Positions 36,140 through 47,589 of a stretch of DNA of 64,000 nt are shown here, in pieces. The DNA comes from Kappaphycus alvarezii (lineage: Eukaryota > Rhodophyta > Florideophyceae > Gigartinales > Solieriaceae). How positions within the stretch are numbered: position 1 is the first letter of the stretch; each line of letters opens with the position of its first letter. The translations under genes and the position numbers were made by a program. The stretch is from contig NADL03000480.1 of the NCBI GenBank assembly GCA_002205965.3, forward strand, positions 62,001 to 126,000, in the 5' to 3' direction. The notes below the pieces were generated by a model. That model was not told where the DNA came from and did no database searches. It saw only the letters and a list, made by a program, of their open reading frames with translations.

Positions 36140-38783
36140 CTACAGTAAGGGCTGCTGTATACGCGGTGCGAAAGATGGCGGAAGAGACGTGTCATTTCTT
36201 CGCAGCCCGGTCGATAAAACCTTCAAGGAGCAGACGGTATCAGAGCATGCGGCACCGAGGGAGTCAAAAGCGATGGGCTGGAACTGGACACCAAGGTCGC
36301 GAGTACCACGAGAAGGGTCGAGGGAGGGGGGGCTTCGCCTGGAAAGCTCGTGTTCCAGCTTCTGAATCTTCCAGCAATATTCTTGAGTAGCCGCGCCGCC
36401 GGCTACTTGTGTCACACTTGCAGCGGCGGCCGGCGTAAACGGCGATGTAATGATAACGTCACAGGCAGTGAGTTTCTCGCAGGCGCCAGCGGGGGAGGCG
36501 CTAGGATGCACAAAGATGTCCCCGGGCCGAAGTTCGGAACCAGGGATGAGGTCAGGAACCTCAAGCTGGGTTTCCAAACCAATGGCGCGAAAGAGGTGAA
36601 AGGCGAGGGCGTTCCGAATGGAGTCATGACGGTGTTGACGTCCAAACTCAGAAGGGCAGATGTCAGCTGCATGATCGCCGTAGACAACCAGCGGTTGCTG
36701 GCAGTGGTTACATTTCAACGGCATCGAGTATGTGTAGACTGGCATAGAGAGGTGGCGGCGTAGCATTACTGTCCAATGGGGGCGGAAACTTTTGTGGCAG
36801 CCGTCGGGTGCGCTTGGACGAAAGCAGCGGCACCACTGTGGTGGAAGGCAAGGCCTAGTACCCGGCGACGGGTCCTACAAGCAGGGTGATGTCGCAGGCA
36901 TGATACATTCCTCCAGAGATCATCCTCCCAGAACTCCTTGGCCCTGCCCTCATGCTGAGTCCTATTTAAAAGTGTTTGGAGGTTGACGGGCTTGTCGGCA
37001 AGGGCGGTAGGGTAAGACCACCGTGGAGGCGGCGTACAAACTCACGAAGGGGCAATTTCAGTTGGCCAACAAAGAAGAAAGGCCTGTCGCGGCGAGCGCG
37101 CTTTCGAAGGACTACTTCTGACCGCGCCGTAGAGTACGACGCGGTGCGCCGAGGGACGGGGGCTGAATCCATGAGGCTGCCAGCCACTGCCCCGTGGAGA
37201 AAGGGGTCAATCAGGGAGAAACCCTGACCGCGCGAGGCGCAACGGAAGACACGCTTGGTTCCAATCTGAGTCCGTGAGAGCGACGTCACGAAATGACTCA
37301 TGGGCGGATCGCTGCAGGGAGTCGAATTCAGCTGCAGGGTCAGAGGAGTGTTTTGGATTTGCAAGTTTTAACAAATGCGTGACGCGGTATGCCGACGCAC
37401 AGAGTTTGTGCATATAGAAACGGACCTGAGGGTCCCGGATGTGGTCAAGAAGCTTCAGTACGCGTCGACACGCATCAGCTTTGTAACGGAGGAACGCCTT
37501 TGTGAATGTACCGTTACTAATCGGGGCGCCGATGATATCGAAGCCGTCACCAGCGTACTCGGAAAGAGGAAATTCGCCTAGGAAAGCTGCTCTGTCCAAG
37601 GGCGTGATGTGCGGCCAGTAAATGCCGGTCTTCTGGTGGTTAAAGAATATGCTAAAAGCCGGGCCGTACCGGGCAACGGATCGAAGGGCTCTCCGGAGTC
37701 CGTCCAGTGACCCCGTGCCGTCATCAGCGTACCACTGATTAAAGAAGATGCCGTCCTCCACGGATATCCGCTGGATGAGTGGCTGGATAGCGAGAGCGCA
37801 GAGCAGCATGCTAGCAGGGTCTCCCTGCTGAGTGCCCTTCGCACTAGATATCAGAGTTCGGTCACGGTTCGGAATGATTAAAGGTGGCTGGGTCCGACCA
37901 TGAGTCATGTTAGCGAAACGTGCGACCGAAGGGGCACGAGGTGGGAGGACGTCTAGCATTGTCTGTCTATCAACGCAATTGAAGGCGTTGCGGGCGTCAA
38001 TAAGGATGGTGGCCACATGCAGGTCAGAGGAAACCCGGCGTGACAATGTGCGAACATCATGGACGATGGAATCCATGCTAGCCTTGATACCATTGGCCGG
38101 TTGGAAGGGGCCAGGAAGTCGCGGGAATCTTCAATCGCCGAAGGTGTCTTCGTCACAATGCGTCGAAGGACTGATCAGACTGCAATTGGACGAAACTTCC
38201 CGGGTTTTGGCTGGAGCGGAAACACTGTTGCAGCAGTGAGAATGGGGAGGACTGCGTCCGGACGGCCCCCTTTTGCTTTCCGGGTGACCAGTTTCGATAA
38301 AACACCGGGGCCAGTGACAACGGCTTCAGGGCTGAGAGGGGTCTTGCAGAGCAGGTGAAACCACTTAGAGGGCGTGTGGTCGGGGACTGCCGTGGTGTCA
38401 CGTGGCACGCGGCATGTTGCCTTTGCGACTTCAGCGTTTGTGACGCGGGGGGGTGGCGGGAGGACATCTTCGGGAAGCGGAGTCACGTGCCTTGGCGGGG
38501 AGGTGTGAAGGTCCCGGAGTTGTTGTACAGTGCTTGGGGCATTCACGTCTGTGCACGGGGCATTGTGAGGGGTGCGCATAGCCTTAACGTAGCGAGCGTC
38601 AGCACAGAGGGCTTCCGCCCGTAGGGAACATTTCACATCCGAGGTAGCAGGAGAGCCGCCGGGAAGTGGCAGTAAGTTCCGCCCGGTGACTGTGAGCGTT
38701 GATGTCAAAAATATCCGACATTGTTCGAGCGCAATCTGTGACACTCTGGCCAGACTGTAGTACTCTACTGTACTGTGCTGCAT
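36140..38783 (-). mobile_element. Non-LTR retroelement copy 1: reverse transcriptase plus R2-like endonuclease domain
   Basis: Read leftwards. The segment 38783-38175 holds the region before and into RT block 1 (LTAATVFPLQPKPGKFRPIAV without the first base context). The segment 38076-37207 holds the core: motif A as LIDARNAFN, motif B as KGTQQGDPASM and motif C as QWYADDG at residues 116-120, then a thumb. The segment 37364-36966 continues in another frame. The segment 36766-36140 holds the C-terminal domain: CNHCQQ followed by GDHAADIC (a CCHC zinc motif), RHDSIRNAL, PGSELRPGDIFV and ACDVIITSP, which match a PD-(D/E)XK nuclease core as in R2-type elements. The 5' part is missing, as expected for truncated target-primed insertions. 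Frames are shifted between segments. Confidence 0.85.
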
Positions 38784-38960
38784 AGTACTATACTGTACTG
38801 TACATTGTACAGTATCGTATGAACTGCATTACAGCACAGTGTTAGCGCAAAGTACTGTACTTCTGTCGAAGTGGGGTATGACAGTAACAGTGCACCATTA
38901 CAGCACGTCTCTAGTGTGCGGTACAGCAGTGTGGCAAACTGTAATGACCTTTTCTACTGT
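38755..38960. promoter_or_regulatory. GTACTGTAC-type palindrome cluster upstream of the 39170 gene
   Basis: Dense repeats of TACTGTAC and its complement GTACAGTA (for example 38770-38818 and 38935-38965) lie 200-400 bases before the start codon of the next gene. The role is unknown. It is one of several such clusters near host genes. Confidence 0.45.
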
Positions 38961-39169
38961 ACAGCAGTTCAGCATCCTCAATGTCGGGTCGGTGGTACTT
39001 TCCTCCAAATTTGGTGTACCGTTGATCTCCACACGCCGATGGAAGTCGAAGATTGAACTTAACGTCGCCATCAGTCCGCAACCACCCGGCTGTATCCTAA
39101 CCACTCCTTTGAGAGCAGATATTGCAGCCGCTCTGAAATCTCTGTCTCCGCACAACCGCACCACTTAAA

Positions 39170-39710
39170 ATGACCGACATCGAAAGCGAAGAAGTGGTTG
39201 AAGGTCCGAGGGTAAGTTCCGCGCAAATTGCCATCCATTGTGACCTACCTTTTTTGGTTCGGAACTATGTCTCTAACTTCCTTTTTACTCCATGTATTCG
39301 TCTATGCGGTCAGGTATCCGCTGCTCTAGAGTTTGGCGCCACTCCGGATCGTCCGAACACTCGCCACAACTGGTGGTTCCGATCCTTCGTTTCTGATTCT
39401 GCTCGAGGTGAAGGATTGCTCTTCAAGGTTGCTCGTCGTCCCCGAACTCGTCGCGATGACGATCCGCACCCAACTGTTCGCCTCTTGCAGGAGAATCCTC
39501 ATGGAATCTTGTAAGTACTTTACTTTCCTCTTTTCATCAGGCGCTTCGCCGGTTCGATTGCTCAACTGACAATGAAAGGGCGGACTTCTCTGTAATTGTA
39601 GGTATGCCAAAGTCAAATCTGGCGAGATCCGTGTTGAAAACTACCACGACTACATCAATCGAAAAATCCTTGAAGCGAGGGATGAACTCGCGAAGCAGAA
39701 GAAGAAGTAA
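39170..39710 (+). CDS. Unrecognised 115-aa protein, three exons
   Basis: Exons 39170-39211, 39314-39510 and 39602-39710, joined by introns with GTAAGT donors and pyrimidine-rich AG acceptors (GGTCAG and ATTGTAG). The spliced length is 348 bases including the stop. The first intron is a multiple of three and lacks stops, so it could also be read through. The product starts acidic (MTDIESEEVVEGPR), has a central Arg-rich part with HNWWFRSFVSDSARGEG and KVARRPRTRRDDD, and ends in a helix with KQKKK. I do not recognise the family. A small subunit of a larger complex would fit the size and charge, but that is a guess. It is convergent with the kleisin gene, 242 bases apart. Confidence 0.75.
39212..39313 (+). 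other. Intron 1 of the 115-aa protein gene
   Basis: Donor GTAAGTTCC, acceptor GCGGTCAG, 102 bases, with a pyrimidine-rich 3' half. Confidence 0.7.
39511..39601 (+). other. Intron 2 of the 115-aa protein gene
   Basis: Donor GTAAGTACTT, acceptor GTAATTGTAG, 91 bases. The reading frame requires its removal because the donor contains an in-frame TAA. Confidence 0.8.
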
Positions 39711-39952
39711 AGGTTGCTTTCTAAGTGCCTAGAAATGTTTGCTCGGAGTTACCGAAATTTCGCCGTACGCCTCGGATTGGTTCACGGTGACAAAACCCGC
39801 ACTCGCCAGATTCAACAAGCTATGGAATGCTCGTGCTGTGGTTCCGCGAGAACAACCCTGCACCAAATTGTCAAACTGGCCAAGCATAAATCGGAAACGG
39901 AGTAACTGGTTAGGTTTCATCCCTAGAGTGTAAATGTGGAATGCGGTGGAGG

Positions 39953-42421
39953 TTAACTGAGCAACGGTACCGTTATTATTTCTTTTTCATCAACTTCAGC
40001 GTTCGATCCTTGCGCGTTCTCATCCTCAAGTTTGCGGAGCAACTCGAGCATTTTGAAAGACCGGACATTGATCGCAGAGACCGGCGTCTCGCCAGCCGTT
40101 CCGGCCATGCCTGGTTTTTCCGTTTCCTCAACCAACTCAAACTCAGAGGTCTGCAGCGCTTCCCCTGACTTCTTGTTTGCACTATCCGCAGCGTCCTTGA
40201 TTCCAGGGGACACAGCGTCTTTGCCATGCTCTGCCGCACTACCCGCACCAGCAGAAGCTGTGGAGCATTGCGAAATAGAGTTTGCGATGTGGTGGAAAAT
40301 ACGGTCAGTTTGAGTTCTGAGTAACGTAGGAAGTAGATGACGAGACCCTGGAACGACGTACATTTTTGCTTCTCAGTCGATCGAAGGGCTATCTCGTACT
40401 CCCTGTGATCAGAGGCAGTAATCTTTTTGCAGGAATCCAACGGGAGGTACGTCGATAATTACAACATACAGCAAGCGAGTTGTTAGTTTTGGAGAAAACA
40501 AGGTGAGAACCGAAATATGTCGATGATACATGAACGCAAGTAACGAACCTTGTCTATCAGATCCGCAAGGCCACGACCGGATCCACTACTCGAAACCGCC
40601 CCACTGCCACCCTGTCCGCTTACACGGTTACTCTTGCCGTCGGTATCGTGGGATGGAATGGAGAATTGATCATTGGAAGCTGATTTGGATCCTTCTTGTG
40701 CGCGGTCAATATCTAGGCCGGAGACTCGTCTTTGGTTGTCAATCATCTCTGGCACGGCAGATGCTTCCTCAACCTCGTCGATCACAGGGATATTGTATTG
40801 CGGCTGACGCTTGTGATCAGCAGGGCGGGTTTTTGTTTTTGGGCATCCGCTGGGGGCCTGAACTGTGGGATTTGCTGTCGACGATGCCTGCGGTCTAGGG
40901 ATGCCAAAAGGTGGTTCGACAACTGCGTGCCACAGATCAATAATTTCCTGTGAGAATGTCCTCAGGAAGCTAGGAAGGGTCAAATAATCTTGCCTTGCGT
41001 TCTCCCTGGAGCGGCTCTTTCTAGTAGAAACACGCTCCTCGTGCGGCGCGAGTACAATGTCCGATGTGTCACGGATAAATTCCCTGACCTGGGCAGGCGT
41101 AAATTCTGTAACGTCGTCAAATTGATCCATAGATAGTCTCCGCCTCTTCGTCGAGTTTGACTGCGGAGCAGACTGTACACGTTTCATTCCGACTGTACCT
41201 TGTGGAGGACGGGAGTAACCGGTTTCTTCGTCTGTAGAGGGAACACCTGCGGACACTGACTGGCGCACTGCAGACCCTTCTCCACTGTTTTCCCGTGGCC
41301 TTTGTGCAAGCGGTTCGTCAATAGCATGAAGATCAAGAGGTTCGATTTGTAACGGTTCGAAGAACATATGGGATTCCGGGGCGTAGTAGTTGGATTACCG
41401 TCTTCCTGCGCTATGGGTTGGTTTTGTGAGGGATCGCTGGAGCCCGAGGTAGGGACACCGTCTTGATTCACGGTGCCGCCCAAGTTGGAGTCCCACATCG
41501 GTTGCGAAACTTCAGCGTCGGATACAGGATTTGAGTGAAGGCTGACCCGCAGATCGCTCTGAAAAATGTCAGTGCCAAGATTGGCAGTGGGACTTGACAG
41601 TGCAATGTCTTGCTCTCTGGCTCTGTACGCAAGCCGCCTCTCGCTACCAGCGGTTCGGTTTGGATTTGGACTGTTCAGTCTTGATGACAAGTGCTCACCT
41701 AGCCGTGGGACTACGATCGACGGAAAGATCGTCTCCATTGCAGTCAGAACATCGAGTTGAGCACTGTCTCCGAGGGACATTTCTGCAAACATTATGGAAC
41801 CCTGACTCAGAAAATCCCCTGCGGAAATTGTTGGGGATTTGTTGCCGCGACTATCACCATCCTTCCATGGCTTGCAGATGTCTTCTGCTTCTTCCTGACG
41901 GGCAAGGTGATAGCATCAAAACGAGCCACATCCTCTCCGTCCTGGAGAGAAATGCGATTTGCCTCAGAGATGGGCGTAACTTGTTCTCGTTGCCTCTTCT
42001 CTCCTGTTCTTCCAGCTGATTGTGAGGCATTAAAGCGCCTGATTGCCCTCATTACGGAATTGACATCGGCCAGGATTATAGCAGACTTGCGATTAAAACA
42101 CGAACGACGCCGAGCAATAAAGCCGAGGAGAGACGCAAGGCGAAAGGTGCGGCTGGCTCCTCTATGTTTTTGCAAAGAACCTGGATTTTGGCGGAGGACG
42201 CAAAAGCTTTAGGTACTCGGGACTCGCCTAATGTGGCAGCGACCCAAACTTTCCCAAGGAGTCCCTAACATACCAAAGTTGACAATATCATAGTGGTGAG
42301 AAAGATACTTGTGGTCAGAGTCATCCGTTTGGTACAATGTTCCAGTTCTAGAACGAATCACGAAAGTAGTCGGGGAGGGAATGAGTACCTTCTTTGTGAG
42401 GACGATATGCGAATAAAACAT
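39953..42421 (-). CDS. Rad21/Rec8-family kleisin (cohesin subunit), several exons
   Basis: Exon 1 (42421-42389) encodes MFYSHIVLTKK, the hallmark start of cohesin kleisins. A 124-base GT-AG intron follows. Exon 2 from 42264 gives GLLGKVWVAATLGES and FALRLSSALLLGVVRV, then after a one-base loss NRKSAIILADVN and FDAITLP, the end of the N-terminal domain that binds SMC3. The middle (41792-40483) is long, polar and low-complexity, with EFTPAQVREFIRDTSDIVLAP, as in the central region of Rad21/Rec8. After another intron (donor GTTCGT near 40550) the last exon ends at 39953 with INVRSFKMLELLRKLE, likely the C-terminal winged helix that binds SMC1. The protein closes the cohesin ring in the nucleus. 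Mitotic Rad21 and meiotic Rec8 cannot be separated here. Further introns and exact exon ends are uncertain, and -1 shifts occur near 42100, 41800 and 41390. Confidence 0.8.
42265..42388 (-). other. Intron 1 of the kleisin gene
   Basis: Donor GTACTC straight after codon 11, acceptor TATGTTAG, 124 bases. Removing it joins LTKK to GLLGKVWVAAT as in the family. Confidence 0.8.
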
Positions 42422-42429
42422 CTTAAAAA

Positions 42430-43990
42430 ACCAAGGAAGTGATGCAAAAGGCAAGTTGCTGGCGGTCGTGTCAAGTCGCTTGAGACTGGCTTTGATGATC
42501 GACGGTGGAAAGATAGAGAACGAGGTGCATAACGATGAGTTCGGGGGAAGCCTTTCATCTTTGAAAGATGTACAAAAGGGTTCTGCCCGAAAAGAAAGAC
42601 GAGGGAGCGGAGCTGTGGGCGAGAGATGGAGGAGGGGATGTGGAGCGAAACGAAACTAGTGATAAGATGAACGACAGCCATGATGTTTGGAAGGACGAAG
42701 TGATCGAGGGAAACGAAAGGAAAGCAAAAAGGTAACGGGGATATGAAAGCACGGTAAAGCTGGAAACTTTACATGTATAGACGGGCCCAGACTAGAGGTC
42801 CCTCCACAGCGACGCGGCGGAAAATACAAGAGCCCCAACGATAGAGACCCGAGACCAAAGACGAGCAACCAGGCGACGGTTGGACAGCTACGTGATGGGG
42901 CATTTGGAGGTGACGGGCAGTTTGTTTCCATGTCGGAGAGACGATGCCTTGAGCGATATCTCTTATTGATGTAAGAAGGATCGGAATGGAATAACGAACG
43001 AACGGCGTTGCGGATGGCGGTGACGAGGTGAGTCGGGGATAAAACGTGGAGCGTTTGCTGAAAAGAGTGTCGAGGGCGGGTGGGAGGTCCTCGGACTGTA
43101 CGCCAGTTTAGGGTGTGTTGGGGATTGGTTGGATGTTTCGGGGATATGACGGGGTTGCCGTCAATAAGATAACAGAATTGGCGATGGCCGGATGGGACGG
43201 TGGTAATGACAGACCAGATATGAGCTGGAGGGGAGAAGTGGGAGGCGTGTCAGTGAGCAGTTGTGCTTTGGTTTCCTCTCGGTATTCGTAGTTGAAGGTA
43301 ATGATCGTGGGTGTTGATGGTGAGACGTACGCTGTTCGAGGGTCATTGGAATAGGAGTCCAGTCGGCCCAGTCGCCGCAGAGGCTGACCGAGGAGTGGGG
43401 TTGTTGGGACGTAAAGACAAATTCTGTGCGAACAGGAATGGCGTTTGGTTTTGAAATGGAAGTGGGAGGTGGAGATGGGGCAGATGCGGGATTCGGGGGT
43501 CAATGTTCAGGAGTATTGCTTGATGTGGAAGATGTTTATTTTTGTTCATGCTGGAGGCATGAGAACTGGAAAGAAGGAAGAAGGGCAACCGGGGAAGTGG
43601 AGTGCGACAGACATGAGTACTGCTGTTGTGGATACGGATATGTTGAGAGGAGTTTATTATGGACAAGACGATGTCGGATCTTGTTGCATTTAAGTGCTGT
43701 TTGCGAGGATATGGCGAGCGGATTTTGCTCGAGTCTGCAAATGGGAGCAGGTGTGAATGCCGGTGGTGATGGCCGAAGCATTGATTGCCAACGAAAGACA
43801 CAACCGATGAAAAGTGCTCAGATGAGCTTCTTTGTGATAGGGCGCGTCAGGGTTACGTGGCAAACGTGTACTGAAGGGAACGTGAAATAAAATGGGACAT
43901 TATTTTTGGTTTTATTACAAGCGTTCGAGAGAGGTTGTGTCAAGTTTGCATTCCTTTGTTTGGTTAATGCGGACCGTTGACTGGTTGAGT
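42430..43990. other. Intergenic, no convincing gene
   Basis: Open frames here are low-complexity (His, Pro and Ser-rich on the minus strand; Gly and Glu-rich on the plus strand), reflecting a strongly G-rich plus strand. I see no domain, start context or splice pattern worth calling. It probably contains the kleisin promoter. Confidence 0.45.
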
Positions 43991-43999
43991 CAAACTGGG

Positions 44000-44560
44000 G
44001 TTGTACTACTTTACGTACGTACAGTAAAAGCAGTGGTGTACAGTACCGCAGTACAGTATTATTTATTGAGTCATCCAGCGTAAGCGGTACTACACTGTTC
44101 AATCCGGTTTGAACTGTACTTTTTTGACAGATATAGTACAGTATGTTCTGACTGTTCATTGCTGTTCTTTTTTGGTGACTGGGGATGATGGTGGACTGTA
44201 TCCACTCATTGGCTCGGTGCGAACTGTAAGTAGTTAGCTTTGCTTCAAAATGGCTCGAAAGAATGCTAACACACAAAATTTGTCATACAAAAGTGTACCA
44301 CTGTAATGATAACACTTGTCTGCATGTATCTGCCAAAAGGTATACGTATGGTCCCTCTAGTCTAGTCTTGTCCTTGCGGAGGATGCTAACATGACTGCCG
44401 TAGAGTGCAGTATGTTTCCCCATTCGATGACATTCTTGGAATCAAATGAAAATTATTCCGAATTGCTCAAAACAATGTTTCAAATCAACCGCAAAAGGTT
44501 TGTTGTAAACTAGTCATTCACGTTTTACTGTACTGTACTTACTACTGTACATAAACATAG
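44000..44560. promoter_or_regulatory. GTACTGTAC-type clusters upstream of the OSBP-related gene
   Basis: TACGTACGTACAGTA and GTACAGTACCGCAGTACAG at about 44010-44060, TAGTACAGTATG near 44132, and TACTGTACTGTAC at 44526-44538, within 250-800 bases before the start at 44787. Confidence 0.45.
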
Positions 44561-44786
44561 CTCAATGCAGAGGACCTCAAGACTCAGTTCCGACGCCCAA
44601 CAGTATTCAACCACCTCACTCCCTTAGCAGCACTCGCCTATAAATCATTCTGGCGTTCGTGGGCATCGCACAATCCCTCTCTCACTCATTTCTCCTTTTA
44701 TTTGCACCCTGCCTACCCATCCCTATAAAACTGCTTGTCTGTTTCCTCAGCTCAAAAGTCTTGCTTACCCATCACCTTGTCCCTCC

Positions 44787-47412
44787 GTGGGCTGCTTCCC
44801 CCAGTTAGTCCCACCTGTCATCGCTACACCTTCTACCATTTTTTCTTTTCGTCCTGGCGTCTCCGAAGGAACCCCGCTCCCCTCCCCTGTCCCCGTCGCT
44901 TCGTTCCGCGGCACGACGCATCGTACCCATGCGTTACGTAATGTCCTCCACCGCCGTCGCAGTTCCAACGGCAGTTCTTCCGTCTTCACGCTCACCGTTC
45001 CCAAGGATGAGCTCCACATTCTAACTTCTAATGTCGGTGTCGCCCCTCATAAACAAGGCACACTCCTCAAATATACAAATGTACTCAAGCGCTGGAAGTA
45101 TCGTCAGTTCTGCCTGGAGAATGGGTCCTCACATATGCCGCCCTCATGATTTAGACCGCGATAGCAGCGATGATTCCATTGGAGATGTTGAGCCAAAGTC
45201 GATCAGGAAAGTCCGTAGAAAGTTGCACTTTTTGAAACGCCAGACGAGTAAGGATGAGAAAGAACGTGATATCAAGGGCTCTATTACATTGCAATTCGCT
45301 GTCATTACTGCCGATGATTCTGATCCAACTCGCTTTGCCATTGATGTTGGTGCCGATGTCTTTCACATCCGTGCCGAGAGTGAAGCAGAGAGAGATGAAT
45401 GGGTTGATGCAATGAATGCTTCAAACGAATACTTTCGAGGCTTGATCAAGACTGCAGTGTCTAGGGCGAAACAATCCGCGAATCATCACTCGACGCACAA
45501 TATCCAGGTAACAGCTGAAGGACTGGAAGCACCTACCCCGAATGGCCCCTCGATGCGCGACAATGTCTATGCTATAGATGACAGTGATGACAGTATCCTT
45601 GAGGACGACGGATTGAAGGAGGCGGAGCAGAGTCGCACCGCACTGCTCTCTGAACTCCACCGTATCTTGGCTTGTTGGAGGCACAAATGGGTAGAGCCTG
45701 GCGCCGTCCCAGAAGATGATACGGAATTTCTGCAAATGGTCGCAGCTGCCTTTAAAGATCGCAATTCCTCAGGCGACGCTATGGACCAGCCTGTGCAGGC
45801 CTCGGCAAAGGGCCTTATCGATCTCGTCACCTGGTGTCTTCATGTTTTACAGACAAACGATGAACTCTTTGAGCGTAGAATGAAGGCGGATCTGACGAGA
45901 GTCATGGCAGAGGGCCTGCCCATGTTTCCCACTAGTCCGGCAAGGCTCGCAAGCAAGATTGGGGATATTGATGACGATGAGGAAGATGATGACAGCGACT
46001 TGGAGTTTTTTGATGCATTGTCACGTGCGGCAAGTTCGCGTGCCTCGTTTGCGAAAAAACAAACCCTTGATGAAAGGGAATCTCTGGCACGCGGTCTTAA
46101 CCGCGGGAAGGGAGTAGGTGATATGGCGGCTTCTTCGGAAAGAAGGTTAACGGCAGGGGAAGTCAAGCGAGTAGATACGAAGATCATCTCGAAGGGCTTC
46201 AGAGGACGGCGGACAAGACTGCCAAATATATCTGGCAAAAAAGAGACTCTGAACGTGTTTTCTATTTTGAAGGACGCCGTTGGCAAGGATTTATCGAAGA
46301 TTAGCATTCCAATCGTGTTGAATGAACCTATCTCCTTCTTGCAGCGCCTTGCTGAGGACATTGAGTACTCTGAGTTGTTGGACAAAGGAGCTGCGGAGCC
46401 AGATCGCAATAGGCGCATGATGTACGTAGCTGCAATGGTTATTTCACACTACAGCTCTACGCAGGGTAGAATGGGCAAGCCCTTTAACCCTCTACTTGGG
46501 GAGACTGCTTGCGTTATAATGCCGGACAAAGGGAAGGGAATTCGATTTGTGGCAGAGCAAGTTAGCCACCATCCCCCCATATCGGCGTGCTATGCTGAGG
46601 GCTCTGGTGCCTCGTGGAAATACTACAACAGCATAGAGATCAAGAACAAGTTTTGGGGGAAAAGCCTCGAAGTTTTTCCGACAGGCCTGAACCATATAGA
46701 ATTTCCAGAGTACGGGGACCATTACGTTCTGGAGCAAGTTACCTCCTGCGTTCACAATATCGTCATCGGAACTATGTGGCTCGACAACTATGGGGAAATG
46801 GAAATTGTTAATAAGACCAATGGGGTCGATGTGTAGTCAACTTTGCGAAAACCGGCTGGATGAGTGACTCTCGTTCGTTTGGAGCAATCAAGGGAACGAT
46901 ATATGATGCAAGCGGTGCATCAAAATTAAGATTGGCGGAAATTGGACTGATTGCATTTACGAACAGCTGCCAAAGAATAAGAAGAATGTTATCTGGAGGG
47001 TTGCCGATCGGCCAGATGACAACGCGTCTCAATCGTACAACATGACGAAATGGGCCATTTCCCTGAATGCTCCGGTACGAGATGAGGAACGGCCATTCGT
47101 TGCCCCAACCGACAGCAGGCTGAGGCCCGACCAAAGAGCTCTTGAGAACGGAGAATATGCGCAAGCATCCTCCTACAAGACGGCTTTAGAGGAGGGACAG
47201 AGGCAAAGGCGGCGGGATATGGACGCCGAAGGTGTAAAATGGGAGCCGCGATGGTTCAAAAAGGTACCTGGAGACCAGGAAGGTACTCACGAATATGTCT
47301 TCGGGGTGAATTCTTCAAATATCAAGCTGTCGGGATTGGTCCAGATGCCAAGACATCTTTTCGTGCGCCAACGCAAAAAGCTGATAGTCAGTCCCACAGG
47401 GCAGTTGGCTAG
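44787..47412 (+). CDS. Oxysterol-binding-protein-related protein with PH domain
   Basis: A lipid-transfer protein that would carry sterols or phosphoinositides between membranes at contact sites. A basic, Ser/Pro-rich N-terminus leads into a PH domain (KQGTLLKYTNVLKRWKYRQF ... AVITADDSDPTRFAIDV ... RAESEAERDEWVDAMNAS). A helical acidic linker with a D/E run (around 45970-46000) follows. The ligand domain contains LNEPISFLQRLAEDIEYSEL, HYSSTQGRMGKPFNPLLGET, the signature EQVSHHPPISA, GDHYVLEQVTSCVHNIVIGT, then NFAKTGWMSDSRSFGAIKG, PRWF and a C-terminal strand. Order and length fit the ORP family. The gene is read only if five single-base losses are allowed (two near 45125-45150, then near 46830, 46940 and 47305), each a -1 shift and several at G runs. 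This points to sequence errors rather than decay, since conserved motifs resume at once each time. The upstream frame start at 44787 is the best candidate start. Confidence 0.9.
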
Positions 47413-47589
47413 CGTGGCGTCTGCAGTTCAATGTCCTCTCCATGCAACAAGGAATGTACATAAAAATGCGCGCCTCACAGATCATTGGCCTGGCGTTGCG
47501 TAGCCCAGCTTTTGCTGCTATCAATTGAAATTGCTCTATTTTGCTCAGGAACAGCGGCTTTTCGTTCTCGCTCAGACCTTTTTCGTTTT

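Noticed and set aside
38839..39168. 110-codon frame ending just before the 39170 start codon
   Set aside because: It runs through the GTAC palindrome cluster, has no domain, and is more likely the 5' leader and promoter of the downstream gene.
43108..43890. Long frames on both strands (131-154 codons)
   Set aside because: His/Pro-rich on one strand and Gly/Glu-rich on the other, a by-product of the strand's G-rich bias. No domain, good start context or splice signals.
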